From assembly GCF_900176395.1 (NCBI RefSeq), contig NZ_FWXL01000005.1, positions 186,001 to 250,000 on the forward strand: a stretch of DNA of 64,000 nt, read 5' to 3'. Below the pieces are notes generated by a model, which saw only the letters and a program-made list of their open reading frames with translations, had not been told where the DNA came from and did not search any database. The DNA is from Novosphingobium sp. B1 (lineage in GTDB: Bacteria; Pseudomonadota; Alphaproteobacteria; Sphingomonadales; Sphingomonadaceae). Shown in pieces: positions 48,598 through 59,073 of the stretch (within the stretch, counting starts at the first letter, position 1; each line of letters starts with the position of its first letter). The position numbers were made by a program, and so were the translations under genes.

Positions 48598-49788
48598 TTA
48601 CTTCGTGATCTTGCTGACAACCCCCGAACCGACGGTGCGGCCGCCTTCGCGAATTGCGAAGCGGAGACCTTCGTCCATAGCGATCGGAGCGATCAGCTTG
48701 ACAGCCAGGGTAACGTTGTCGCCCGGCATGACCATTTCGGTGCCCTCGGGGAGGATCACTTCGCCGGTCACGTCGGTGGTGCGGAAGTAGAACTGCGGGC
48801 GGTAGTTGGCGAAGAACGGCGTGTGACGGCCACCTTCATCCTTCGACAGCACGTAGACCTCTGCCGAGAACTCGGTGTGCGGCTTGACCGAACCGGGCTT
48901 GCAGAGAACCTGGCCGCGCTCGACGTCTTCACGCTTCACGCCGCGAACCAGTGCACCGATGTTGTCGCCAGCTTCGCCCTGGTCGAGCAGCTTGCGGAAC
49001 ATTTCGACGCCGGTGACGGTGGTCTTGGTGGTGTCCTTGAGGCCGACGATCTCGACTTCTTCACCAACCTTGACGATGCCGGTCTCGACGCGGCCGGTCA
49101 CAACCGTACCACGACCCGAGATCGAGAACACGTCTTCGACCGGCATCAGGAACGGCTTGTCGGTCGGGCGCGGCGGCTGCGGGATGTAGCTGTCGACAGC
49201 TTCCATCAGCGCGTTGATCGAGTCGCGACCGATGTTGTCGTCACGGCCTTCGAGAGCGGCGAGAGCCGAACCCTTGACGATAGGAATATCGTCGCCCGGG
49301 AAGTCGTACGACGACAGCAGTTCGCGAACTTCGAGTTCGACGAGCTCGAGGATTTCCTCGTCGTCGACCTGGTCAACCTTGTTCATGTACACGACCAGAG
49401 CCGGCACGCCGACCTGGCGGGCAAGCAGGATGTGCTCGCGGGTCTGCGGCATCGGGCCGTCAGCAGCGTTCACGACCAGGATCGCGCCGTCCATCTGGGC
49501 GGCACCGGTGATCATGTTCTTGACGTAGTCAGCGTGACCCGGGCAGTCGACGTGCGCGTAGTGACGGTTGGCGGTTTCGTACTCGACGTGTGCGGTCGAG
49601 ATGGTGATGCCGCGCTCGCGCTCTTCCGGAGCCTTGTCGATGTTCGCGTAGTCGGTGAACGTTGCGCCACCGGTCTCAGCGAGAACCTTGGTGATGGCAG
49701 CGGTCAGCGTGGTCTTGCCGTGGTCGACGTGACCGATGGTGCCGATATTGCAGTGCGGCTTGGTCCGCTCAAACTTAGCCTTGGCCAT
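48598..49788 (-). CDS. tuf: elongation factor Tu
   Basis: The 396-aa GTPase has G1 [11 protein letters not shown], the switch I/II region [11 protein letters not shown] and MNKVDQVDD (NKxD). It ends in the barrel domains with [13 protein letters not shown]. It delivers aminoacyl-tRNA to the ribosome. It follows fusA by 92 bp in the str operon. Confidence 0.98.
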   Translation of the reverse strand: MAKAKFERTKPHCNIGTIGHVDHGKTTLTAAITKVLAETGGATFTDYANIDKAPEERERGITISTAHVEYETANRHYAHVDCPGHADYVKNMITGAAQMDGAILVVNAADGPMPQTREHILLARQVGVPALVVYMNKVDQVDDEEILELVELEVRELLSSYDFPGDDIPIVKGSALAALEGRDDNIGRDSINALMEAVDSYIPQPPRPTDKPFLMPVEDVFSISGRGTVVTGRVETGIVKVGEEVEIVGLKDTTKTTVTGVEMFRKLLDQGEAGDNIGALVRGVKREDVERGQVLCKPGSVKPHTEFSAEVYVLSKDEGGRHTPFFANYRPQFYFRTTDVTGEVILPEGTEMVMPGDNVTLAVKLIAPIAMDEGLRFAIREGGRTVGSGVVSKITK

Positions 49789-49880
49789 TGTTCAAACCTT
49801 CTTTTCGTATGTGTGCAGATACTGCGGGAAATGGACGGCACCCGCTGAATCGAGCGCCGCCCCTAATGCTATCCGTGCTC

Positions 49881-51953
<2,073 letters not shown>

Positions 51954-52028
51954 GGTGCTATTCCTTGGGTCTATGGGGGAGCCGGGGAGGCCCCGCCCAT
52001 ATGGTTACGGATGTGACCGTTTAAAGAC

Positions 52029-52499
52029 TTACCAGCGGTAGTGGCTGAACGCGCGGTTGGCGTCGGCCATGCGGTGGGTGTCTTCACGCTTCTTGACGGC
52101 GTTGCCACGGTTGTTGGCAGCATCAAGCAGTTCGGCCGAGAGGCGCGCAGCCATCGTGGTTTCCGAACGGTTGCGTGCAGCCGTGATCAGCCAGCGGATG
52201 GCGAGAGCCTGGGCGCGCTCGGGGCGAACCTCGACCGGGACCTGGTAGGTCGCACCACCGACGCGGCGCGAGCGCACTTCGATCTGCGGGCGGACATTGT
52301 TCAGCGCATCGTGGAAGAGCTGGACCGGGTCCGCCTTCGCACGCACCTGCATGGTTTCGAGAGCACCATAGACGATGCTTTCGGCAACCGACTTCTTACC
52401 ATCGAGCATGAGGTTGTTCATGAACTTCGACAGAACCTGATCACCGAACTTCGGATCGGGCAGGATGACCCGCTTTTCCGGACGACGACGACGTGACAT
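52029..52499 (-). CDS. rpsG: 30S ribosomal protein S7
   Basis: The 156-aa product ([70 protein letters not shown]) is standard S7, the head assembly protein. In E. coli S7 represses the str operon by binding the rpsL-rpsG gap. A long hairpin lies in the same place here. Confidence 0.98.
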   Translation of the reverse strand: MSRRRRPEKRVILPDPKFGDQVLSKFMNNLMLDGKKSVAESIVYGALETMQVRAKADPVQLFHDALNNVRPQIEVRSRRVGGATYQVPVEVRPERAQALAIRWLITAARNRSETTMAARLSAELLDAANNRGNAVKKREDTHRMADANRAFSHYRW

Positions 52500-52559
52500 A
52501 CTCTATACTCCTTCGGAGTGCGGTGGCCCCATCCGGGTCCACCTTGCGGCTCCGACCCA

Positions 52560-52613
52560 CTCCCCCTCCCGGCCACCCAGATGCTACCTTCGCAGGGTAG
52601 CCGGGAGGGGGAG
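52560..52613 (-). promoter_or_regulatory. perfect 14-bp stem-loop in the rpsL-rpsG gap
   Basis: CTCCCCCTCCCGGC (52560-52573) is exactly complementary to GCCGGGAGGGGGAG (52600-52613), with a 26-nt loop that holds a smaller TACC/GGTA pair. It lacks a T tract, so it is not a classical terminator. Its position corresponds to the S7 regulatory site of the E. coli str mRNA, but the sequence does not prove function. Confidence 0.6.
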
Positions 52614-52640
52614 CGGTCCGCAGCCGGGCCTCGCTAAACC

Positions 52641-53012
52641 TTACTTCGGACGCTTGGCGCCGTACTTCGAGCGGGACTGCTTGCGGTCCTTGACGCCCTG
52701 CGTATCGAGCACGCCGCGCAGGACGTGGTAACGAACGCCAGGAAGGTCGCGAACGCGGCCGCCGCGGATGAGCACGACCGAGTGCTCCTGCAGGTTGTGG
52801 CCTTCACCCGGGATGTACGAAATGACTTCGCGGCTGTTGGTCAGGCGGATCTTGGCGACCTTGCGGAGAGCCGAGTTCGGCTTCTTCGGGGTGGTCGTGT
52901 AGACGCGGGTGCAGACGCCGCGCTTCTGCGGGTTCTGCTCCATCGCAGGGACCTTGGACTTGGCCTTCTGCGGTTCGCGGCCCTTGCGGACCAGCTGATT
53001 GATAGTGGGCAT
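52641..53012 (-). CDS. rpsL: 30S ribosomal protein S12 (with Arg88)
   Basis: The start [15 protein letters not shown] gives 123 aa. The decoding-centre loop [14 protein letters not shown] has the normal Lys43. In [13 protein letters not shown] residue 88 is Arg (codon CGC at 52749-52751), where most bacteria have Lys. Lys88Arg is a known streptomycin-resistance change in other species, and sphingomonads are naturally resistant to streptomycin. First gene of the str cluster. The upstream longer frame (to 53234) is not family-like. Confidence 0.97.
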   Translation of the reverse strand: MPTINQLVRKGREPQKAKSKVPAMEQNPQKRGVCTRVYTTTPKKPNSALRKVAKIRLTNSREVISYIPGEGHNLQEHSVVLIRGGRVRDLPGVRYHVLRGVLDTQGVKDRKQSRSKYGAKRPK

Positions 53013-53034
53013 GAAGTACTCTTCACCTGCTTTG

Positions 53035-53060
53035 CCAGCATGGCGGAATTGCCATGCTGG
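53035..53060 (-). promoter_or_regulatory. perfect hairpin in the rpsL leader
   Basis: CCAGCATGGC and GCCATGCTGG form a 10-bp stem with loop AATTCC (minus strand), ending 22 bp before the rpsL ATG. It may shape the rpsL ribosome binding site. The rest of 53061-53386 shows no coding frame I can support. Confidence 0.55.
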
Positions 53061-53386
53061 GGTCGCCCCTTCCGGGCGGAAAACCGGTTCCCACTTTTCC
53101 TGAAACGGCTCGGCTTGCGCGCGCCACGTCAGGAAAGGCCGGGACCGGCTTGCGACGAGGCGGAAGGTGAAGGAATGCGGGACCCGCAAATGCGCAAAAC
53201 CAGGGAAGCTGGCCGGATGACCCCTTCCCCACACGCAATCACGAACCGAAACGCTCCACCCGCAACTTTCGTCACCGGGTTACTTTGACGGATGACCTGG
53301 GGAAACCCAGACGCACCGGCAATGTTCAGCTCAAGCCACGGACACGGCCCAATCGTTTGGATGGGCCGCACCTGTGGAAGTGCGCC

Positions 53387-53415
53387 CCCCTACGCGGGTT
53401 TGGGGGTGTGGTCAA
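53387..53415 (-). promoter_or_regulatory. candidate str-operon promoter
   Basis: On the minus strand TTGACC (53410-53415) and TAGGGG (53387-53392) are spaced by 17 bp, followed by GGCGCACTT. The -35 matches well and the -10 weakly. The implied leader to rpsL is about 370 nt. Bases 53416-53633 up to the divergent amidohydrolase show nothing further that I recognise. Confidence 0.45.
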
Positions 53416-53633
53416 GGGGCCGGGCTTCTGAGCAGCCGATTCCGACTGCAACTGGGACGAATCTTCCATCCGCAGCCGCCTCGCCGAACGGTGGGTTCAT
53501 CTGAAAGTCGCCATTTGCAATTGACCTGAAAAGTATGGTGTTTTGGGAAAATCATTGGCACCTGAAGCATGGACAAGGCTGGCGTTTGACTGCCATGGAT
53601 CGGTATCGCTCACTGCCAATATCCACGGGAACC

Positions 53634-55019
53634 ATGCTTCGACGTCGCTGTATCGCTGCATTGCTCGGTCTGGCGCTGGCGTCATGTGCGACCGGGGAGG
53701 CAGAGACTGGCGACGGCAGCACCGTCATCGACCATGTGACTGTCCTCGATGGCCGTGGAAGTAATGCGCTAACAGATGCGCGCGTGCTCGTGAGAGATGG
53801 GCGCATCGTCAGTGTTGGCCGTTCAATCGCTCCGCTTCCGCGAAATGCGGCGGTTACAAACGGACAGGGCAGATTCCTGTTGCCGGGCTTCATCGACATG
53901 CACGCCCATCTCCTGTTTCCAAGATGCTCGTCGGGAGACGCGGCACCGCAGTTCGACCGCGCCTTGTCGGAAAAGGCTCTGTCCAGGCAGATCGACTTCG
54001 GCATCACGATGGTTCGCAGCCCTGCGACACCGACGGTTGAGGGCTTGAAGCTACGCGACGATCTGAACGCTGGCATCGTGCGGGGACCGCGCGCGATCGC
54101 GTCCGCCGAACTCATAAACGATGCATCGTTGACGGCCCCGCAGTTACGCCAAGTCGTGCGTGATGCGCTTCCGTCTCGACCGGATTACTTCAAGGTCTAT
54201 GCTCGGCTGAAACCGGAGCAGGTGGCCGTCGTCGTTGATGAGGCCCACCGCCATCGCATCCCGGTCATCGGGCATCTGCAACGAACGACTTGGGCGCAGG
54301 GCGTTGAACTCGGTGTCGATCATCTGGCGCATAGCGTCGACTGGTCAATCGACGACCTGCCAGCGAACCGGCGAGCCGCCTACACCGCCGCCATCAAGGG
54401 GGACGGCAGCTTTCGTTCTCGCATCGACTGGCTTGAAGCATTTGACCCGAACGGGATTGAGCAACGCCAACTCGTCGCAGCGCTGGCACACAAACGGGTG
54501 TCGGTCGACGTCACGCTGATCGCCTATGAGGGCAAATTCTCGAAACCTGCAGATGGCCGTTTCCGTCGAAACCCCTTCCTGCGCGCGTTCCCCGAACTTC
54601 GCAGCGACTGGGAACGATGCGGCGATGCCACCGCGGACTGGACCGCTGATGATTATCGACGTTGGCAGGGAGCAAAGCCCAAGCTCTGGGCTTGGATTAA
54701 GCGGATGAGCGACGGGGGCGTGCTGCTGGTGAGCGGCACCGACCTGACGAACGAGTGGATCGCACCCGGCGAAGGGCTGCATCAGGAGTTCGAACTGCTC
54801 GCGGAAGCTGGCCTGACGCCAAATCAGATCCTGCGCATGACCGGAGCAAACGCGGCTGAGGCCCTCCATCGAAGCGACGTGGGGATCGTTGAGGCAGGCC
54901 GGCGCGCGGATCTCGTGCTGCTTTCCGCCGATCCTCGCAAGTCTATCTCAAACACCCGGTCGATCGTCTGGGTCATGCAGGGCGGTCGCATCGTTTCCCG
55001 CGACGCACCGAAACCGTGA
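53634..55019 (+). CDS. amidohydrolase-family lipoprotein
   Basis: The start MLRRRCIAALLGLALASCAT (53634) gives 461 aa and a lipobox (LASC), so the protein is likely lipid-anchored in the periplasm. Earlier ATGs (53595, 53535) would bury the signal. The metal-dependent hydrolase barrel has LLPGFIDMHAHLLF (HxH metal ligands), VIGHLQ and DHLAHSVDW (two His), and SGTDLTNEW (Asp). The ending GIVEAGRRADLVLLSADP is the family closure. Relatives are prolidase-like, imidazolonepropionase-like or cyclic-amide hydrolases. The substrate is unknown. Confidence 0.85.
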   Translation: MLRRRCIAALLGLALASCATGEAETGDGSTVIDHVTVLDGRGSNALTDARVLVRDGRIVSVGRSIAPLPRNAAVTNGQGRFLLPGFIDMHAHLLFPRCSSGDAAPQFDRALSEKALSRQIDFGITMVRSPATPTVEGLKLRDDLNAGIVRGPRAIASAELINDASLTAPQLRQVVRDALPSRPDYFKVYARLKPEQVAVVVDEAHRHRIPVIGHLQRTTWAQGVELGVDHLAHSVDWSIDDLPANRRAAYTAAIKGDGSFRSRIDWLEAFDPNGIEQRQLVAALAHKRVSVDVTLIAYEGKFSKPADGRFRRNPFLRAFPELRSDWERCGDATADWTADDYRRWQGAKPKLWAWIKRMSDGGVLLVSGTDLTNEWIAPGEGLHQEFELLAEAGLTPNQILRMTGANAAEALHRSDVGIVEAGRRADLVLLSADPRKSISNTRSIVWVMQGGRIVSRDAPKP

Positions 55020-55656
55020 ACGTCCTTGATCAAGCTGCGCAGCCCGTACACCTTCCCAATTGGAATTTTTTGCGAGACGCGCAGTGACAGCGCATAGGCA
55101 CGAGGATGACAGGCTGGGCTTTCCCGAAATTGCGCATTGGAGATGGAAAAAACGGGACTGTCCGCAATCCTTGAGTTGCCGGTTTTAAAAACCCGTGGTG
55201 ATTGACTTAACGGCAATGTGGATCCGCTGCTGTCTGGCGAGTCTAGACGCGCGCTCGGCCGGTTTCGTCAGCTCCAGCCCTTCGCGCCACCAAAGGTGAA
55301 TGGCGATACTTTGTCGAGAGCCGCTTCGGGTGGCGAGCGGCTCACGGACGCACAGCGCGCCTGCGATTGTTTCGCCGGCTGACAGCTTGTCACCTACACG
55401 CGTGTAGTTTTGTGAGGGGCGGCTTCGCCCGATAATGACGCTGCGCTGTCGCGCCTTAATTTGGGCCTGCCGTCTCCAGCCCGCGAGAGGGGCGAAGCGG
55501 GCGCTTGGGCACGATCGGCTCCGACTCCCGGGAGCGCGAGGGTTATGACCCTCACATCTGGCCTTCCTTCTGATCCTTCCATGTTTTCCGCTTTCCTACA
55601 TTTAACCGTATGGGTTAATTGCGGCCTTTCGGCAAGTTTTGGTTAGCGGAGGTGGT
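55020..55656. other. 637-bp region without a supported intact gene
   Basis: On the minus strand a frame open from about 55440 down to a TAA at 55185 reads coherently (VGDKLSAGETIAGALCVREP, AIHLWWREGLELTKPAERA, ending KSITTGF) but has no ATG, GTG or TTG early enough to start it. It looks like the 3' remnant of a gene or a dispersed repeat. A separate minus-strand frame (55394-55582) is not convincing. Small palindromes (CTCCCGGGAG; GAGGGT-TATG-ACCCTC) lie near 55530-55550. Confidence 0.4.
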
Positions 55657-56358
55657 ATGGCGGCGCGGGGGCGGACTTCCCGGGTTGCGCGGATGGATGC
55701 GGTCGATGACGCGGCGCTTGACTTCGCGCCGTTCGTGCATGTGGCGGCCCGGCGCAATTCGATCACGCCGGACAAGCAGCGGCGGTTCATTGCCACGCTG
55801 GCGGCGATGGGGATCGTCTCCCAGGCGGCGCTCTCCATCGGGGCTTCGGTGGAGGCGCTGTACAAGTTGCGGCACCGGGCGGGCGCGGAGGACTTTGCGC
55901 GGGCGTGGGACCTCGCAGTGGAGCGGGGCTATTCGCGGCTGGAGGACTGCGCGCTGGAGCGGGCGATTGCCGGAGAGGAGCGGCCGGTGGTCTCGCGCGG
56001 GAAGGTCGTGGCGACATGGACGCATCACAACACCGGGCTGCTGATGTTCCTGCTGCGCGCGCGGCGGCCGGACAAGTATGGCGCGGTGCGTTTGGCGGAC
56101 TTGCGGCCGGGGCATCCGGTCTATGACCGGCTGCGGGCGGCGTGGCGGGCGGAGTATGAGGCGGAGGCCCATTCGCCGGGGAATGTCGAGGCGGTGCGGC
56201 GCTCGCTCCATGCCAAGCTGCTGGCGATCCGCGACGAGATGCTGGCGCGGCGCGGGGCGGGCTCGGGCGATGGGAGCCAAGCTGATGATTTCATGCAAGA
56301 ATCTGAACTCGGCAGGGAACCGGGCGGCGCTGCTGCGGTTGAGGGTGATACAGGCTAA
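55657..56358 (+). CDS. hypothetical protein, possible HTH / terminase-small-subunit-like
   Basis: The ATG at 55657 follows a GCGGAGG site, giving 233 aa. Residues 35-75 (TPDKQRRFIATLAAMGIVSQAALSIGASVEALYKLR) look like a helix-turn-helix segment as in phage terminase small subunits or homeodomain-like proteins. A helical Arg/Ala-rich body (RLEDCALERAIAGEE, FLLRARRPDKYG) follows, then an acidic tail. There are no phage genes around it, so it may be a domesticated or independent regulator. No function can be assigned. Confidence 0.7.
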   Translation: MAARGRTSRVARMDAVDDAALDFAPFVHVAARRNSITPDKQRRFIATLAAMGIVSQAALSIGASVEALYKLRHRAGAEDFARAWDLAVERGYSRLEDCALERAIAGEERPVVSRGKVVATWTHHNTGLLMFLLRARRPDKYGAVRLADLRPGHPVYDRLRAAWRAEYEAEAHSPGNVEAVRRSLHAKLLAIRDEMLARRGAGSGDGSQADDFMQESELGREPGGAAAVEGDTG

Positions 56359-56441
56359 TGGCCGGACTGTTGCGTGGGGCGGCACCTAGCGCGCACGGTC
56401 TGGCAGCCGGGCCGACGCCTTCGGGCGCGCCCGGCATCCAA

Positions 56442-56480
56442 GGCGAGGCTCCCTTCGTTCCCGGGGGGCCTCGCCTTTTT
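56442..56480 (+). terminator. intrinsic terminator
   Basis: GGCGAGGC (56442-56449) pairs with GCCTCGCC (56468-56475), followed by TTTTT. It lies 84 bp past the hypothetical gene. The rest of 56359-56659 shows no coding frame I support; it presumably holds the promoter of the tonB-like gene. Confidence 0.85.
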
Positions 56481-56659
56481 CATGTGCGGGCAGGGGCTAT
56501 TGCTATGGCCAGTATCTATCATTTTGATTGAGATTCTTGTGGCGGGGTTAGTCGCCATGATGTAGTTTCCATGGTTACCGAATGCCCCCCGTGCGGGGCG
56601 CCCTCTATCGGGACGGCCCGCCAGCAACTGGGGCGTCGGAAAGGTGAGAGGTGTTGCCA

Positions 56660-57340
56660 ATGGCATATGCAGTCGAACATTCCGGCAAGAGACGGGCGCA
56701 GGCACTGGTGGCAGTGGGTGCGCTTCATGGCGTGGCGATCTGGGCGATCGTCTCGGGCTTTGCGGGCGGCGTGATGAACGTGGTGCGCGACAGCCTGGTG
56801 GCGCAGCAGTGGAAGGACGAGGTGAAGATCACGCCGGTCGCCCCTCCCCCGCCCCAGCGCGAAAAGGCGAAGGCTTCGAAGCAGGCGGAAGCGACCGCGC
56901 CCGACAGCACGATCAGGCTGGCGACGGCGGACGAGGGCTTCGTGATCAAGCCGGCCGATCCGGGACCGGTGCTGCCGTTCGAGGGTGAGGTGATCAGGGA
57001 CGTGGAGGTGACGCCATCGCCCTCGCCCCGGCCTTCGCCATCGTTCATCGCGCGGGCGGCGGTGCCCAAGGGGGCGCCGGGGGCATGGGTATCGAACCGC
57101 GACTATCCCACGGCGGCGATCCGCGAGGAACGGCAGGGCGTCACCCGGTTCGCCTTGCGCATCGGGCCGGACGGGCGGGTGACCTCGTGCGAGGTGACCG
57201 GATAGAGCGGATCGGCCGATCTCGATGCAGCCACGTGCGCCAAGGTGAGCGCGCGGGCGCGGTTCGTGCCGGCGCTGGGCTCGGACGGGATGCCGGCGAG
57301 CGGCACCTATGCGGGCGCGATCCGGTGGGTGCTGCCGTAA
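56660..57340 (+). pseudogene. tonB: tonB-like gene interrupted by an in-frame TAG
   Basis: The ATG at 56660 follows GAGAGG. The frame shows TonB architecture: an N-terminal transmembrane segment (ALVAVGALHGVAIWAIVSGF), a Pro/Lys-rich spacer (TPVAPPPPQREKAKA, then SPSPRPSPS), and a C-terminal domain starting NRDYPTAAIREERQGVTRFA. After SCEVTG a TAG at 57203-57205 stops translation at 181 aa. The same frame then continues for 44 codons with the expected rest of the domain (SADLDAATCAKVSARARFVP, GAIRWVLP) to a TAA at 57340. A single TCG-to-TAG change would explain it. No exbB/exbD is adjacent. It may be a dead paralogue or read through. Confidence 0.75.
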
Positions 57341-57362
57341 GGCAAGACTCTTGCCACCGGTC

Positions 57363-57393
57363 GGCCGGGCGGGGGGTGCAATTCCGCCCGGCC
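57363..57393. terminator. hairpin between convergent tonB-like and MarR-like genes
   Basis: GGCCGGGCGG and CCGCCCGGCC form a perfect 10-bp stem. TTCC follows on the plus strand. It probably serves both converging genes, though neither side has a long T tract. Confidence 0.55.
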
Positions 57394-57453
57394 TTCCGGG
57401 GAACGGGTCACGCGTTGGCCTGACGGCAGGCGAGGACTTGGCCGGACAAGCTT

Positions 57454-57990
57454 TTACCCCTGGCCGAGCAGGTCCTCGCCGTCACGCGGGGGCAGGAGAC
57501 TGGAGGTCAGCTTGAGGAAGCTGTGACCAAGCGCCGCCAGCGTCTGGTCCATGGCGGCGAGGCCCGAGGGGCTGAGGCGGACGAAGGTGCGGCGGCCGTC
57601 GCGGCCATCATCTTCGCGTTCGACCAGGCCACGCGCTTCGAGGATGCGCAACCAGCGCAAGGCGGTCGTCGGCGGAACGTGCGCGCCGATGCAGGCGCTG
57701 GTGGTCGGCACGCGGCGATTCTCCCGCGTGGAGATATAGAGATCGAGCAGGATGTCCCACGTGGGCTCGCCAAACAGATCGGCCGGCAGGAACTTGTGGC
57801 GGCGGCGGCGGCTGGCGTAGAGCTCGCGCGCAACCGCTGTAAGGCGGACGAGCGCTTCGGGATCCAGCGGTTCCCTGTCGGACAGGGCAGGCGAGTGCGT
57901 GTGGTTATCGGGCTCGGCACCGCTGCTGCGGCGGCCGATCGACAAGGTGCGGCCGTCGGCAAGCGTGGCGCGCATGGAACGTATGGTCAT
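57454..57990 (-). CDS. MarR-like winged-helix regulator
   Basis: The ATG at 57990 has GGGGAG 8 bp upstream. After a 50-aa polar N-terminus, the 178-aa product has a winged-helix region: RRHKFLPADLFGEPTWDILLDLYIS, then the recognition helix RVPTTSACIGAHVPPTTALRWLRILEARGLV and the wing EREDDGRDGRRTFVRLSPSG. That is the MarR pattern. The ligand and targets are unknown. Confidence 0.75.
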   Translation of the reverse strand: MTIRSMRATLADGRTLSIGRRSSGAEPDNHTHSPALSDREPLDPEALVRLTAVARELYASRRRRHKFLPADLFGEPTWDILLDLYISTRENRRVPTTSACIGAHVPPTTALRWLRILEARGLVEREDDGRDGRRTFVRLSPSGLAAMDQTLAALGHSFLKLTSSLLPPRDGEDLLGQG

Positions 57991-58091
57991 GAAGAATGCT
58001 CCCCGGATGCAGGCATCCCGGTCTTCCAGCGAGAATGTGCCGATGGATCTGGGCCAGGAACCTTCCCCAAGGTTCCACGCCGACAGGCGAT

Positions 58092-58541
58092 TCAGTGCGC
58101 GAGCCGCCAGGCGTTATAACGGCCGATCCGTTCGACCCGGCGGACATGGGCAAGGGTGCCTGCAAGGATCGCACCTGCCTGTATGCTGATAGGCAGTTGC
58201 ATCATCGCGAAGTACCCATATCGCACGACCGAAAGATCGATCAGCTTCGATACGTGTCCGAGAACGACGATGATCTGCGCGGAGCAGGCCCACATGGGCC
58301 AGCCGCGGTTGGCTTTGAGCGCAATCCACAACATGGACAGCATGGCCCACGTATCGATCACCAGGTGTCCGGGATTGACCGAGAAGAACACGGGATCACC
58401 GAACATGGCGTGGTTTGCGCCATCAAGCACTGCAGCCCCCACAATGATCGCGACAACCAGCCGCTCCGGCTCTTCGCCCTTGCGAAGAGCGAAGAGAAAG
58501 ATGGCGGCAATCGCGATCCTGTAGAGCCAAATCATCAGCAT
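58092..58541 (-). CDS. small membrane hypothetical protein
   Basis: The 149-aa product has about four hydrophobic segments (LMIWLYRIAIAAIFLFAL, LVVAIIVGAAVLDG, TWAMLSMLWIALKA, IQAGAILAGTLAHV) and short polar loops, so it is a polytopic inner-membrane protein. No family is recognised. It runs in the same direction as the small gene at 58586-58960 and is 44 bp from it, so they may share a transcript. Confidence 0.65.
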   Translation of the reverse strand: MLMIWLYRIAIAAIFLFALRKGEEPERLVVAIIVGAAVLDGANHAMFGDPVFFSVNPGHLVIDTWAMLSMLWIALKANRGWPMWACSAQIIVVLGHVSKLIDLSVVRYGYFAMMQLPISIQAGAILAGTLAHVRRVERIGRYNAWRLAH

Positions 58542-58585
58542 TCCGGGGTATCACTCACGGAAGATCGGAAAAAAACAGCGGTGTT

Positions 58586-58960
58586 TCAGGCCGCGACAGA
58601 GATGGCGGCTGGCGTTGCCTCGGCGACCTGCCCAGTGGGCGGACAGTCATCGGCGAGAGTGGAGTGGACCTCGCGACCAACGTCGGTCAACTTGCCATGG
58701 ACGCGAGCAAGTTCCCCGCTGGCATCGAGTACGGCGCGCTGGCTGGCAGCAAGACGCAGGATAGCCTCCTGCCCGGTGAAGGCACCCACCTGTGCTTCAC
58801 GACGGGCACGGACCATGGTGGCGAGCAGGTTGGCCTGCCGGATCAGCGCTTCGTCCAAGGCAGCCTCGGCCTCGTGGAGATCACGCTGGATGCGCATACC
58901 GTGAACCGAGATGGCATTGCGAGTGGCAATCGTCGCCACATTGTCCTGATTGGTGTTCAT
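58586..58960 (-). CDS. helical hypothetical protein
   Basis: The start MNTNQDNVATIATRNAISVH (58960) follows GGGAG and gives 124 aa. The central part (MRIQRDLHEAEAALDEALIR, LLATMVRARREAQVG, LAASQRAVLDASGELARVHG) is alpha-helical with heptad-like spacing, suggesting a coiled-coil protein. No membrane segment and no known domain. Confidence 0.6.
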   Translation of the reverse strand: MNTNQDNVATIATRNAISVHGMRIQRDLHEAEAALDEALIRQANLLATMVRARREAQVGAFTGQEAILRLAASQRAVLDASGELARVHGKLTDVGREVHSTLADDCPPTGQVAEATPAAISVAA

Positions 58961-58981
58961 CTTTGCTCCCACCCCCGGCTT

Positions 58982-59016
58982 GCGCCGAAGGACCCTTTGA
59001 CAAAGGGTGGCGGCGC
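58982..59016 (-). terminator. two-part hairpin after the LuxR-type gene
   Basis: GCGCCG/CGGCGC (58982-58987 with 59011-59016) encloses ACCCTTT/AAAGGGT. It lies about 60 bp past the LuxR-type stop. No T tract, so termination is uncertain. Confidence 0.4.
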
Positions 59017-59073
59017 CCCCGCGCCGGTCACCCGTTTCCTGGAAGGAGAAGGTCTTCGCGGCCCGCCTTGCGA

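Noticed and set aside
47833-49848. 671-aa plus-strand ORF opposite rpsJ and tuf
   Set aside because: Antisense to tuf and rpsJ; the codons are the complements of highly biased ribosomal genes.
53292-53504. 70-aa plus-strand ORF in the str promoter region
   Set aside because: No ribosome binding site, odd composition, and it covers the candidate rpsL promoter on the other strand.
55394-55582. 62-aa minus-strand ORF in the 55.0-55.6 kb gap
   Set aside because: No support beyond being open; it competes with a more protein-like frame next to it, which itself lacks a start.
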